DNA of 64,000 bases from Scandinavium sp051650185 (GTDB lineage Bacteria; Pseudomonadota; Gammaproteobacteria; Enterobacterales; Enterobacteriaceae). Positions 24,970-34,244 of the stretch are shown piece by piece. The DNA is taken from assembly GCF_051650185.1 (NCBI RefSeq), contig NZ_JBOFIN010000026.1, forward strand, positions 1 to 64,000. The letters run 5' to 3'. The notes under the pieces were generated by a model, which was not told where the DNA came from, ran no database searches, and saw only the letters and a list, made by a program, of their open reading frames with translations. Position 1 is the stretch's first letter. The number at the start of each line of letters is the position of its first letter. The translations under genes were made by a program, and so were the position numbers.

Positions 24970-25055
24970 CTCTCCTTATCGAGGTTTGCACGATAAAGCA
25001 GCGTGTGACAAAGAGTTACACCGTCACCTCTTCCGCCTACTGTACAAAAACCCTA

Positions 25056-25075
25056 TACTGTATGAATCGACAGTT
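25056..25075 (+). promoter_or_regulatory. LexA box of ydjM
   Basis: TACTGTATGAATCGACAGTT fits the SOS box CTG-N10-CAG with T/A-rich flanks. It ends 15 bases before the ydjM ATG and overlaps a -10-like TATACT (25054-25059). A weaker half-matching CTG-N10-CTA element lies at 25040-25055. E. coli ydjM is a known LexA target. Confidence 0.85.
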
Positions 25076-25089
25076 TGACGGGTGTTATC

Positions 25090-25680
25090 ATGACAGCGGA
25101 AGGCCACCTGCTCTTTTCTATAGCCTGCGCGGTGTTTGCCAAAAATGCCGAGCTGACACCTGTACTGGCGCAAGGTGACTGGTGGCATATTGTTCCCGCA
25201 GCGGTGTTAACCTGCCTGCTGCCGGATATCGACCACCCGAAGTCATTTCTGGGGCAGCGATTAAGCTGGATAGCCAAACCTGTCGCCAGGGCCTTCGGTC
25301 ATCGGGGCTTTACGCACAGCCTGCTGGCGGTCTTCGCCAGCCTGACGCTGTTTTACCTCAAAGTACCGGAGACCTGGATTGTGCCTGCCGATGCCATTCA
25401 GGGCATGGTGCTGGGTTACCTGAGCCATATTCTGGCCGATATGCTTACGCCTGCGGGCGTGCCTCTGCTGTGGCCCTGCCGCTGGCGCTTCCGTTTGCCG
25501 ATTCTGGCACCTCGTAAAGGCAACCAACTGGAACGCGTCTTGTGCATGGCGTTGTTCGTTTACGCCGTCTGGATGCCCCAATCCATGCCCGAAAACAGCG
25601 CGGTTCGCTGGTCATCAAACCTTATCAGCGCCCTGCAATTCCGCTTCGATCGCTTTATAAATCACCAGACTGAACGCTAA
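25090..25680 (+). CDS. ydjM: YdjM, SOS-inducible inner-membrane protein
   Basis: This is a 196-residue membrane protein of the DUF457 (metal-dependent-hydrolase-like) family. Conserved polar motifs are PDIDHPKSFLGQ, FGHRGFTHSLLA and LSHILADMLTPAGVPLLWP; their Asp/His residues could bind metal. ATG 25090 gives the E. coli start MTAEGHLLFSIAC. A LexA box just upstream puts it in the SOS regulon. The molecular role is unknown. Confidence 0.94.
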   Translation: MTAEGHLLFSIACAVFAKNAELTPVLAQGDWWHIVPAAVLTCLLPDIDHPKSFLGQRLSWIAKPVARAFGHRGFTHSLLAVFASLTLFYLKVPETWIVPADAIQGMVLGYLSHILADMLTPAGVPLLWPCRWRFRLPILAPRKGNQLERVLCMALFVYAVWMPQSMPENSAVRWSSNLISALQFRFDRFINHQTER

Positions 25681-25811
25681 ACCAGCGATCTTTACTCATT
25701 TGGCATAAACCATTCCATTTGGATATAAGCGGCACTTCACACTTCTGCTACTCTTGCGCCATTAAAGTAGGCCTGTTTCTGGGCCTTATAATGACATCAG
25801 GAGAAACGGGG

Positions 25812-27203
25812 ATGAACTTTCCATTAATAGCGAACGTGATTGTGTTCGTGGTGTTGCTGTTTGCGCTGGGGCAAACCCGACATAAGCAGTGGAGTCTGGC
25901 GAAAAAGGTGCTGCTCGGTCTGGCGATCGGCGTGGTCTTTGGTCTGGCGCTGCAACTCATTTACGGTGCCGATAACCCGGTACTGAAAGACTCTATCCAG
26001 TGGTTCAACATTGTTGGCAACGGCTATGTGCAACTGCTGCAGATGATTGTGATGCCGCTGGTCTTCGCCTCGATTCTGAGTGCGGTGGCGCGTCTGCATA
26101 ACGCTTCTCAGCTGGGTAAAATCAGCTTCCTGACTATCGGCACCTTGCTGTTCACCACGTTGATCTCTGCGCTGGTCGGTGTGCTGGTCACCAACCTGTT
26201 TGGCCTGAGCGCTGAAGGTCTGGTTCAGGGGACTGCCGAAACCGCCCGTCTGAACGCGATTCAAAGCACCTATGTTGGCAAAGTCGCTGACCTCAGCGTG
26301 CCGCAACTGCTGCTCTCTTTCGTGCCGAAAAACCCGTTTGCCGATCTGACCGGGGCGAACCCGACGTCAATCATCAGCATCGTTATCTTTGCGGCATTCC
26401 TGGGTGTGGCTGCGCTCAAATTGCTGAAAGACGATGAGCCGAAAGGCAAGCGCGTGCTGACCGCTATCGACACCCTGCAAGGCTGGGTGATGAAGCTGGT
26501 ACGTCTGGTGATGCAACTGACCCCTTACGGCGTGCTGGCGCTGATGACCAAAGTGGTTGCCGGTTCTAACCTGCAGGACATCATCAAGCTCGGCGGTTTC
26601 GTGGTGGCCTCTTACCTTGGTCTGGCGATCATGTTTGTGGTGCACGGCCTGCTGCTGGGCGCGAACGGCGTCAACCCGCTGAAGTACTTCCGTAAAGTCT
26701 GGCCTGTGCTGACCTTCGCCTTTACCAGCCGTTCCAGCGCCGCGTCTATTCCGCTGAACATCGAAGCGCAAACGCGTCGTCTGGGTGTGCCGGAATCTAT
26801 CGCCAGCTTCTCCGCTTCCTTTGGTGCCACCATTGGTCAGAACGGTTGTGCGGGTCTTTACCCGGCGATGCTGGCGGTGATGGTTGCCCCAACGGTAGGC
26901 ATTAACCCACTCGACCCGCTGTGGATCGCAACGCTGGTCGGTATTGTCACCGTGAGCTCTGCGGGTGTGGCCGGTGTGGGCGGCGGCGCAACGTTTGCCG
27001 CGCTGATCGTGCTGCCTGCAATGGGTCTGCCGGTAACGCTGGTGGCGCTGTTGATTTCCATCGAACCGCTGATTGATATGGGCCGTACTGCGCTTAACGT
27101 CAACGGTTCCATGACTGCGGGCACCCTGACCAGCCAGTGGCTGCGCCAGACGGATAAAGACGTGATGAACAGCGAAGACGAAGTCGAGCTGGCGCATCGC
27201 TAA
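25812..27203 (+). CDS. tcyP: L-cystine transporter TcyP
   Basis: This is a 463-residue sodium/proton-coupled symporter of the dicarboxylate/amino acid:cation symporter family, importing L-cystine across the inner membrane. The family hairpin and substrate region FTSRSSAASIPLNIEAQ is intact. The frame is open upstream to 25719, but ATG 25812 follows AGGAGAAACGGGG and matches the E. coli protein (MNFPLIANVIVFV). It is monocistronic. In E. coli it is under sulfur (CysB) control; I did not identify a CysB site. Confidence 0.95.
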   Translation: MNFPLIANVIVFVVLLFALGQTRHKQWSLAKKVLLGLAIGVVFGLALQLIYGADNPVLKDSIQWFNIVGNGYVQLLQMIVMPLVFASILSAVARLHNASQLGKISFLTIGTLLFTTLISALVGVLVTNLFGLSAEGLVQGTAETARLNAIQSTYVGKVADLSVPQLLLSFVPKNPFADLTGANPTSIISIVIFAAFLGVAALKLLKDDEPKGKRVLTAIDTLQGWVMKLVRLVMQLTPYGVLALMTKVVAGSNLQDIIKLGGFVVASYLGLAIMFVVHGLLLGANGVNPLKYFRKVWPVLTFAFTSRSSAASIPLNIEAQTRRLGVPESIASFSASFGATIGQNGCAGLYPAMLAVMVAPTVGINPLDPLWIATLVGIVTVSSAGVAGVGGGATFAALIVLPAMGLPVTLVALLISIEPLIDMGRTALNVNGSMTAGTLTSQWLRQTDKDVMNSEDEVELAHR

Positions 27204-27225
27204 GCCCGATTTTGTTTGACACCTG

Positions 27226-27262
27226 AACGGTGAGCCAGAGCGAATCTGACTCACCGTTTTTT
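27226..27262 (+). terminator. tcyP terminator
   Basis: A 14-bp stem with one mismatch (27226-27239 with 27245-27258) is followed by a T-run. It reaches the stop codon of convergent dpiA. Confidence 0.85.
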
Positions 27263-27944
27263 ATAATGCGCTCCGGTAGATTCGCTGCGGTCGCCCTACT
27301 TTCCCATAAACGATCTCCGCCACAATCTGCTGCTGACTTGCGGCAAATTCCAGATAACGTCTCGCCGTCGTCCGGCTCAGTTTAAGTTCCTGAGCAACGG
27401 TTTCTGCGGTGTGGCGCGTCTCATTGTCTTCAAACAAAGCCTGCACCTTGGCCAGCGTCAGCGCGTCGATACCGACGGGCAATTCCTCTCTGGTTTCGCC
27501 ACGCGCATAAGCGTTGAACATCTGATCAATTTGCCTTTGGCTGGCGCTGGTTGCCGTCGCAAGCATCAGCATTCGCTGCTGGAAACGTTCCAGCGTCTGT
27601 TCCAGTCGTTCGTAGGAAAGCGGTTTGACTAGGTAATCAAATACCCCACCGCGTACGGCCTCTGACACGGTGTCCATATCACTTGCCGCCGTAGTGAATA
27701 CCACGCCACAAGGGTTATGGGCTAGCGCAAGCTCATGCAGCAACGTGATGCCTTCGCCATCGGGCAGATAGTTATCCAGCAGGATCAGCGCCGGTTTAAA
27801 GCGCGCAATCATCACCCGCGCCTGGGCCAGATTTCCTGCCAGCCACACTTGCCCGCAGCCGCGAAAATGGCGAATAAACTCGGCGTGCATTTCCGCCAGC
27901 GGCGTTTCATCTTCAACGATCAAAATTGTGAGAGGTTGTACCAT
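27261..27944 (-). CDS. dpiA: Response regulator DpiA (CitB)
   Basis: This is a 227-residue two-component regulator. The receiver domain (residues 5-120) has phospho-acceptor Asp57 in ILLDNYLPDG and Lys in VKPLSYE. The C-terminal helix-turn-helix (about 170-215, HTAETVAQELKLSRTTARRY) is of the CitB/DcuR type. Phosphorylated by DpiB, it activates the cit operon. Its start lies inside the end of dpiB (32-base overlap), coupling the pair. Confidence 0.95.
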   Translation of the reverse strand: MVQPLTILIVEDETPLAEMHAEFIRHFRGCGQVWLAGNLAQARVMIARFKPALILLDNYLPDGEGITLLHELALAHNPCGVVFTTAASDMDTVSEAVRGGVFDYLVKPLSYERLEQTLERFQQRMLMLATATSASQRQIDQMFNAYARGETREELPVGIDALTLAKVQALFEDNETRHTAETVAQELKLSRTTARRYLEFAASQQQIVAEIVYGKVGRPQRIYRSAL

Positions 27945-29580
27945 CGCGTAAAGTCACTTTCGGAATAAAAACGGAAAATAAAGCGCCGCAGGGATCATTG
28001 TCTTCCTGGATGATCACGCCGCCACAGCGCGCTACGTAGCTTGAAATCAAATACAGGCCAATACCGTGCTCACCCGCGTCATCCTGCCTGGTGCTCATGC
28101 CCTGTTCAAAAATACGGTCACGCAGACCGAACGGGACCCCGCATCCGTGGTCACCGACCTCAATGACAACGTCCTTGCCTTCATCGCTGAGGAAAAGGTC
28201 AACGGTTTTATCACTCTGTGGGTTACGCAGGCTGGCTTCGAATGCGTTATCCAGCAGATTACCGACAATGGCGGCAAACTCAGTGCTGTCCAGACCAGAC
28301 GGAAGCTGCCGCAACTGGCTGCCTTCCACAATGTTCAGGGCGATGCCCAGTTCATTGGCACGCTGCACTTTGCCAAACAGCAAAGCCGCGACCTGCCGAT
28401 CATCGAAGAAGGCGCGCAACCTGTCGATTAGCGTCTGTTGAGCCTGTGATTCACCTTTCACCATCTCCAGCGCCCGGTCGTACTCTTTCATTTGCAGCAA
28501 ACCGCTGAGCGTCGCCATCCAGTTAAGATGCTCATGACGCAGCGCCCGCAGCCCTTCTATATACTGTTTCACCTGAGTTAACTGCGCGTTCAGGGTGCTG
28601 ATTTCATCTTTACTGCGAAAGCTGATTATCGCCCCCAACATCTCATTACCGAAACGGATTGCGCCCCGATTGGCAATCACGCTCAGCCCGTTAAACGTGC
28701 ACACCACATCCTGGCGCTTTTCGGCAATTTTCTCGGTAAAAAACGCGCAAGGCTGCACGACTTCGCCTATCGGCTGGCCCAGCCATTGTCGCCCCGGTGA
28801 ACTCAAACCCAGCATCTTGCGGGCGTTTCGGTTAATGGCTGTGATACGCCCTTGAGGATCGACCGCAATCAGCCCTTCAAACACCGAGCCAAACAGTGCC
28901 TCCTGCTGGCGCACCACACGGGCAATCTGTCTGGGCTCCATCCCAAGCATTTGATGACGAATATGGCTGGAAAACAGCCACGAGAGCAGCAGCAACATCA
29001 TCAGGATCAGGACAAAAACCCCGGCTAACGGCAATAAGAAATCGAGTCGCCAGCTGTCTATCTTGCTGACCAGATAGCCCAGCGACACCACGCCAATGAC
29101 TTTATCGTGTTCATCAAAAATGGGCGTTTTGGCCCGCATCGCCATGCCTATCGACCCTTCGCCGGTGATGAAATAACTTTCGCCTTTTTCCAGCGCACCG
29201 GGTTTGTTCCACTGCATCGGGTAGCCGATTTTTTGGGGATTGGGGTGATAAAGCCGGATAGAGTGACTGTCGCCAATGACCACATAATCAAAATCAGAAC
29301 CGTCCGCCAGTTTATTAACAATAGCTGCCAGTCGTGCGGTGTCTCGCGCTTTTACCGCGGCGACAAGACTGTCGCTGGAGGCAATAATTTTGGCCTGATT
29401 CATCGCCATATCACGCACGTGGCGGGTGAGATAATCTCCGAAACTGGCCGAGAGATACTGGCCCAGCACGGTCACTAATAAAGTCGAGATCAGCAGAAGG
29501 AGCAAGAATATTCTGAGTGGAAATGCAAGACGGCGGAAAAACACAAATCCCTTTGCCGTTTTTTGACCTGACGTGATCAC
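27913..29580 (-). CDS. dpiB: Citrate sensor histidine kinase DpiB (CitA)
   Basis: This is a 555-residue membrane kinase. Transmembrane segment 1 (about 22-42) is followed by a periplasmic citrate-binding PAS/sCache domain (about 43-180, with VVIGDSHSIRLYHPNPQKIG). Transmembrane segment 2 is at about 182-204. A cytoplasmic PAS domain (about 225-320), phospho-acceptor His349 in LRHEHLNW and the ATPase domain with NLLDNAFEA and GEHGIGLYL follow. The start is GTG at 29580. It is transcribed divergently from citC, as in E. coli. Confidence 0.95.
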   Translation of the reverse strand: MITSGQKTAKGFVFFRRLAFPLRIFLLLLLISTLLVTVLGQYLSASFGDYLTRHVRDMAMNQAKIIASSDSLVAAVKARDTARLAAIVNKLADGSDFDYVVIGDSHSIRLYHPNPQKIGYPMQWNKPGALEKGESYFITGEGSIGMAMRAKTPIFDEHDKVIGVVSLGYLVSKIDSWRLDFLLPLAGVFVLILMMLLLLSWLFSSHIRHQMLGMEPRQIARVVRQQEALFGSVFEGLIAVDPQGRITAINRNARKMLGLSSPGRQWLGQPIGEVVQPCAFFTEKIAEKRQDVVCTFNGLSVIANRGAIRFGNEMLGAIISFRSKDEISTLNAQLTQVKQYIEGLRALRHEHLNWMATLSGLLQMKEYDRALEMVKGESQAQQTLIDRLRAFFDDRQVAALLFGKVQRANELGIALNIVEGSQLRQLPSGLDSTEFAAIVGNLLDNAFEASLRNPQSDKTVDLFLSDEGKDVVIEVGDHGCGVPFGLRDRIFEQGMSTRQDDAGEHGIGLYLISSYVARCGGVIIQEDNDPCGALFSVFIPKVTLRDGTTSHNFDR

Positions 29581-29938
29581 GCTCTTACCCCAATATTTTA
29601 CTTTCCCAAAGCTTCAGCAGAATGTAATGGATTTGTTTTTACCGCGTCCAGTTATCGCGGTGAAATTCGTTATGAATTCCACAAATAAAATAAATTAAGA
29701 AAATAAACACCACGCAATAAACGCCATTAAGGCGAATAAAGAAAATAAAAACCATTAAGTCCAGTTAAATCAGGCAACCCTTTGTGAAACAAGTCAAAAA
29801 CAAGCGAGCCAATCAGTCGTACACTCGCCGCGTGATTGAAGGACAACCGATATCACCCATTCAAATGTTATTAATTTGCAAAGAATTATCACCCGTCACG
29901 TTGCTTTATACCGCGTGAATAACAGGACGTTCTGAACC
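29581..29938. other. dpiB-citC divergent control region
   Basis: This 358-base, strongly A/T-rich region separates dpiBA from citCDEFXGT and must carry both promoters. DpiA binds A/T-rich DNA in E. coli, which fits 29690-29780. One CRP-like site is visible (29781-29801). Exact start points cannot be set by eye. Confidence 0.5.
29781..29801. promoter_or_regulatory. CRP-like site upstream of citC
   Basis: TTTGTGAAACAAGTCAAAAA (29781-29800) carries TGTGA-N6-TCAAA, matching 9 of 10 core bases of the CRP consensus TGTGA-N6-TCACA. CRP control of cit genes would fit catabolite repression of citrate fermentation. The position is about 140 bases upstream of citC. Confidence 0.45.
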
Positions 29939-30997
29939 ATGTTTGCCCAACCCGTATTTGCTCAGGTTAAGCGAGCTGAACATAAAAAAATAGCCGCCAT
30001 TACGCAGTTTCTGCGTGAAAATGATCTGAGTATTGATACCACGGTAGAAGTTTTTATTACGGTAACCCGTAACGATTGCCTCATCGCCTGCGGCGGTATT
30101 GCGGGTAATATTATTAAGTGTGTTGCTATCAGTGAATCTTCTCGCGGTGATGGCCTGGCGCTGACCCTTGCCACAGAATTAATAAATCTGGCTTATGAAA
30201 GAAACTGTACACAGTTATTTATTTATACCAAAAGCCACAATGAAGCCCTGTTTAAACAGTGCGGATTTTATACGCTCTCCAGCGTTCCCGGCGTAATGGT
30301 GCTAATGGAAAATAGCGCCACTCGCCTGCAACGCTATGCCAGTTATCTCACGACGTTACGCAAGCCAGGGAACAAAATTGGCTGCATCGTAATGAACGCC
30401 AATCCCTTCACACGTGGCCATCGCTATCTGATTCAGAAAGCGGCCGCGGAATGTGACTGGCTGCACGTCTTTTTGGTGAAAGAGGATACCTCCCGTTTCC
30501 CTTATGAAGACAGGCTGACGCTGGTTCGCGCCGGAACGGCAGATATCCCGAAGCTGACGGTGCATCGCGGCTCAGAATACCTGATCTCTCGTGCCACGTT
30601 TCCCTGCTATTTCATCAAAGAGCAGAGTGTTATCAACCACTGTTATACCGAAATTGACCTGCAAATCTTTCGCCAGCATCTGGCCCCGGCGCTGGGCATC
30701 ACTCACCGTTTTGTCGGGACTGAGCCCTTTTGCACTGTCACTGCAGGCTACAACCACGATATGCGCCAGCGCCTGGCCGATCCTTCCGACGTCGCACCGC
30801 CTATTACGCTTGTCGAAATTGAGCGCCTGCAATACCACGGCATCGCGATATCCGCCTCCTGGGTGCGTCGGCTGCTGGTCAAAAAAGATCTGACCACTAT
30901 CGAACTTTTGGTTCCGGAGCCCACCCGGGCCTATCTGCAACAGATGGTCACTCCGGACAACCCCCTGATTTCTGCATTAGCGACAGGTGAAAAATGA
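29939..30997 (+). CDS. citC: [Citrate (pro-3S)-lyase] ligase
   Basis: CitC (352 residues) acetylates the thiol of the citrate-lyase prosthetic group using acetate and ATP, converting lyase to its active form. The N-terminal third resembles a GNAT domain (SESSRGDGLALTLATELINL). The C-terminal two-thirds is a nucleotidyltransferase fold with the ATP motif NANPFTRGHRYLI (HxGH-like). It is the first gene of the cit operon; its TGA overlaps the citD ATG (ATGA at 30994). Confidence 0.96.
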   Translation: MFAQPVFAQVKRAEHKKIAAITQFLRENDLSIDTTVEVFITVTRNDCLIACGGIAGNIIKCVAISESSRGDGLALTLATELINLAYERNCTQLFIYTKSHNEALFKQCGFYTLSSVPGVMVLMENSATRLQRYASYLTTLRKPGNKIGCIVMNANPFTRGHRYLIQKAAAECDWLHVFLVKEDTSRFPYEDRLTLVRAGTADIPKLTVHRGSEYLISRATFPCYFIKEQSVINHCYTEIDLQIFRQHLAPALGITHRFVGTEPFCTVTAGYNHDMRQRLADPSDVAPPITLVEIERLQYHGIAISASWVRRLLVKKDLTTIELLVPEPTRAYLQQMVTPDNPLISALATGEK

Positions 30998-31290
30998 AAA
31001 TAACCCAAGCAGCCGTTGCCGGCACCCTGGAATCCGGCGATGTGATGATACGAATCGCCCCACTCGATTCACCGGACATCGACCTGCAAATGAGCAGCAG
31101 CGTTGAGAAACAGTTTGGTGACGCTATCCGCGCCACGATTTATGAGCTCCTCAGTCGCTACGAAGTGCAAGGCGTTCAACTGATGGTGGACGACAAAGGC
31201 GCTCTCGATTGTGTGCTTCGCGCTCGTCTGGAAACCCTGCTCGTGCGTGCCAGCAACGTTACCGCCCTGCCGTGGGAGGAGCGTCCATGA
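30994..31290 (+). CDS. citD: Citrate lyase acyl carrier protein (gamma subunit)
   Basis: CitD (98 residues) carries the 2'-(5''-triphosphoribosyl)-3'-dephospho-CoA prosthetic group on a serine. The expected site is Ser14 in TLESGDVMIRIAP. It shuttles acetyl and citryl groups between CitF and CitE. It overlaps citC and citE by four bases each, giving tightly coupled subunit synthesis. Confidence 0.96.
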   Translation: MKITQAAVAGTLESGDVMIRIAPLDSPDIDLQMSSSVEKQFGDAIRATIYELLSRYEVQGVQLMVDDKGALDCVLRARLETLLVRASNVTALPWEERP

Positions 31291-32171
31291 AAACTCGCAC
31301 TCGTCGCAGCATGCTGTTCATCCCTGGCGCTAACGCCGCAATGGTCAGCAACGCCTTTATCTACGGTGCTGATGCGCTGATGTTTGACCTGGAAGATTCG
31401 GTCATTCTGCGGGAAAAAGATGCCGCACGGCGTTTGGTGTATCACGCCCTGCAACATCCGCTTTATCAGGATCGGGAAACCATCGTGCGTGTTAACGCTC
31501 TGGATTCTGAGTATGGTCTTGCCGATCTTGAAGCCGTCGTGCGCGGTGGAGTGGACATTGTGCGCCTGCCCAAAACCGACACCGCTCAGGACGTTATCGA
31601 TATCGAGAACGAAATCACCCGCATTGAAGCCGAGTGCGGCCGCGAAGCAGGAAGCACCGGCCTGCTGGCAGCGATTGAATCGCCGATGGGCATTACTCAG
31701 GCGGTGGCCATCGCGCATGCCTCACCGCGCTTAATCGGTATTGCACTGGGCGCTGAAGACTACGTTCGCAACTTACGAACCGAACGCTCAGCCGAAGGCA
31801 CCGAATTGTTGTTTGCCCGCTGCGCTATTTTACAGGCCGCGCGTGCCGCCGGGATCCAGGCTTTCGACACCGTCTATTCCGATGCCAACAACGATGCCGG
31901 TTTCCTGCATGAAGCCGCCCACATCAAGCAACTTGGCTTTGACGGTAAATCGCTGATCAACCCGCGCCAAATTGACCTGTTGCACAACCTCTATGCGCCA
32001 ACGCAAAAAGAAGTCGATCACGCCCAACTTGTCGTTGACGCCGCCGAAGCTTCTGCGCTTGAAGGCCGCGGCGTGGTGTCGCTGAACGGAAAAATGGTCG
32101 ACAGCCCGGTGATTGAACGCGCACGCCTGGTGCTCGCCCGAGCAGCACTTTCCGGCCTTCGTGAAGAATAA
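31287..32171 (+). CDS. citE: Citrate lyase beta subunit (citryl-ACP lyase)
   Basis: CitE (294 residues) cleaves citryl-ACP to oxaloacetate and acetyl-ACP. It is a TIM-barrel HpcH/HpaI-family aldolase with RSMLFIPGANAAMV near the start, FDLEDSV (Mg-binding Glu/Asp) and IALGAEDYVRNL. The frame extends upstream, but ATG 31287, preceded by GGGAGGAGC and overlapping the citD stop, is the sensible start. The E. coli protein has a few more N-terminal residues. Confidence 0.96.
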   Translation: MKTRTRRSMLFIPGANAAMVSNAFIYGADALMFDLEDSVILREKDAARRLVYHALQHPLYQDRETIVRVNALDSEYGLADLEAVVRGGVDIVRLPKTDTAQDVIDIENEITRIEAECGREAGSTGLLAAIESPMGITQAVAIAHASPRLIGIALGAEDYVRNLRTERSAEGTELLFARCAILQAARAAGIQAFDTVYSDANNDAGFLHEAAHIKQLGFDGKSLINPRQIDLLHNLYAPTQKEVDHAQLVVDAAEASALEGRGVVSLNGKMVDSPVIERARLVLARAALSGLREE

Positions 32172-32180
32172 GGACGCATC

Positions 32181-33689
32181 ATGACTCAGAACTCAAGACT
32201 GGCACGCATTACTGCATGGCACGGTCAAACGCCTGCGTATCACGCGGTTTCCAAACTCAACCAACAGACGCAAAAACCACGCGATAAAAAACTCTGCGCC
32301 ACGCTGGATGAAGCGATTCGCCGATCCGGGTTGCAGGATGGCATGACCATTTCGTTTCACCATGCCTTCCGCAATGGCGATCTGACGCTTAACGCGGTGA
32401 TGGACGTCATCGCCAGAATGGGCTTTAAAAACCTGACGCTGGCTTCAAGTTCACTTAGCGATTGCCACGCCCCGCTCATCGAACACATCCGCAATAACGT
32501 CGTCAGCCGGGTTTATACCTCAGGCCTTCGTGGCCCGTTGGCAGAGGAGATTTCGCGCGGCTTGCTGGCAGAACCGGTACAAATTCACTCTCACGGCGGA
32601 CGCGTGCATCTGGTGAAGAGCGGCGAGCTGAGCATTGATGTTGCCTTTCTTGGCGTACCCTCCTGCGATCCCTTTGGCAATGCCAACGGTTATACGGGGA
32701 AAGCCTGCTGCGGCTCGTTGGGTTATGCCCGGGTCGATGCGGAAAATGCCCGCCAGGTAGTGTTGCTGACAGAGGCATTAGTCCCCTATCCGCACAGCCC
32801 TGCCAGCCTGCGCCAGGATCAGGTGGATTTGATTGTCGAGATTGAACATGTCGGTGATGCCGACAAAATTGGTGCGGGTGCGACCCGTATGACCTCCAAT
32901 CCTCGCGAACTGCTGATTGCCCGCAACGCGGCCAATGTGGTGGTAAATTCGGGTTACTTTAAAGAGGGCTTTTCCCTGCAAACAGGAACCGGCGGCGCAT
33001 CGCTTGCCGTAACGCGTTTTCTGGAAGACAAAATGCGCCAGCGTGAGATCCATGCCGCATTCGCCCTTGGCGGCATTACCTCCACGATGGTGGATCTGCA
33101 TGAAAAAGGCCTGATTCATAAGCTTCTCGACGTACAGAGTTTTGATCGCGCCGCAGCAGAATCCCTCGCCCGCAATCCCAATCATATTGAAATCAGCGCC
33201 AATGAGTATGCGAATTGGGGTTCCAAAGGCGCTTCTGTTGACAGGCTCGATGTGGTGGTGCTGAGCGCACTCGAAATCGACACACAATTTAACGTCAACG
33301 TGCTCACTGGTTCCGATGGTGTGATACGTGGCGCTTCCGGCGGACACTGCGATACCGCCGTGGCTGCTGCGCTGTCGATCATTGTTGCGCCGCTGGTTCG
33401 CGGTCGTATTCCAACGTTAGTGGATCAAGTCACCACCTGCGTCACGCCGGGATCGAGTGTCGATATTCTGGTAACCGATCATGGGATTGCAGTGAACCCG
33501 GCTCGCCCGGAACTGGCTGAACGCCTGAAAGCCGCCGGGCTGAACGTGGTATCCATTGAGGGGTTACGGGAACGTGCAGAAACACTCACGGGCAAACCAA
33601 AAGCCATCGCCTTCACCGACAGAGTCATCGCCGTGGTGCGCTATCGCGACGGATCGGTGATCGATGTCGTCCATCAGGTGAAGGAGTAA
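32181..33689 (+). CDS. citF: Citrate lyase alpha subunit (citrate:acetyl-ACP transferase)
   Basis: CitF (502 residues) exchanges the acetyl group on CitD for citrate, forming citryl-ACP. It is a CoA-transferase-like protein; the segments TISFHHAFRNGDLTLN and GKACCGSLGYARVDAENARQ match the family. An AAGGACG ribosome site precedes ATG 32181, nine bases after citE. No truncation is visible. Confidence 0.96.
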   Translation: MTQNSRLARITAWHGQTPAYHAVSKLNQQTQKPRDKKLCATLDEAIRRSGLQDGMTISFHHAFRNGDLTLNAVMDVIARMGFKNLTLASSSLSDCHAPLIEHIRNNVVSRVYTSGLRGPLAEEISRGLLAEPVQIHSHGGRVHLVKSGELSIDVAFLGVPSCDPFGNANGYTGKACCGSLGYARVDAENARQVVLLTEALVPYPHSPASLRQDQVDLIVEIEHVGDADKIGAGATRMTSNPRELLIARNAANVVVNSGYFKEGFSLQTGTGGASLAVTRFLEDKMRQREIHAAFALGGITSTMVDLHEKGLIHKLLDVQSFDRAAAESLARNPNHIEISANEYANWGSKGASVDRLDVVVLSALEIDTQFNVNVLTGSDGVIRGASGGHCDTAVAAALSIIVAPLVRGRIPTLVDQVTTCVTPGSSVDILVTDHGIAVNPARPELAERLKAAGLNVVSIEGLRERAETLTGKPKAIAFTDRVIAVVRYRDGSVIDVVHQVKE

Positions 33690-33692
33690 AAG

Positions 33693-34244
33693 ATGCCTCT
33701 GTATCTGACCTCCTCCAGCAACAACGCCGTGAGCTTAGCCGAACTGCTCGCCAGCCGGGATGCGCGTCAGGCCCGTCAGCAGCTATGGCTGAAAAAATAT
33801 GTCACTCCGCTGATTTCGTTTACCACGCTGGCTCCGGGGCCTGTTAAAGACAGCGAGCTGACAAGGCGCATTTTCAATCACGGGCTGCGGGCGTTGCGGG
33901 AATGTCTTGCTGAGTCAGGCTGGGAAATCAAAAGCCAGCTCTGTCTGGGGCTGCCGACGGGCGCAGAAGGATTGCTGGCCGTGGACGCGCCCGCACAGGC
34001 GCTGAAAGCGGCAGCCATCGAACTGGAGCAACACGCTCCGCTGGGCCGATTGTGGGATATCGACATTTTCACAGCACAAGGAAAACTGCTGTCGCGTAGC
34101 GCGTTTTCACTTCCCCCGCGCCGTTGCTTGCTCTGTGAACAGGACGCGAGAGTTTGCGCCAGGGAACGGACGCATTCACTCGCTGATTTGCTGAACCGCA
34201 TGGAGGCGCTGCTGGATGTTGCCGACTGCACAACTTACGCCTGA
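33693..34244 (+). CDS. citX: Apo-citrate lyase phosphoribosyl-dephospho-CoA transferase
   Basis: CitX (183 residues) transfers the prosthetic-group precursor made by CitG onto apo-CitD. Family segments visible are RRIFNHGLRALRE, HAPLGRLWDIDIFT and the Cys-containing PPRRCLLCEQDARVCARERT near the C-terminus, with DLLNRM after it. ATG 33693 lies three bases after citF; the end overlaps citG by 29 bases. Confidence 0.95.
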   Translation: MPLYLTSSSNNAVSLAELLASRDARQARQQLWLKKYVTPLISFTTLAPGPVKDSELTRRIFNHGLRALRECLAESGWEIKSQLCLGLPTGAEGLLAVDAPAQALKAAAIELEQHAPLGRLWDIDIFTAQGKLLSRSAFSLPPRRCLLCEQDARVCARERTHSLADLLNRMEALLDVADCTTYA

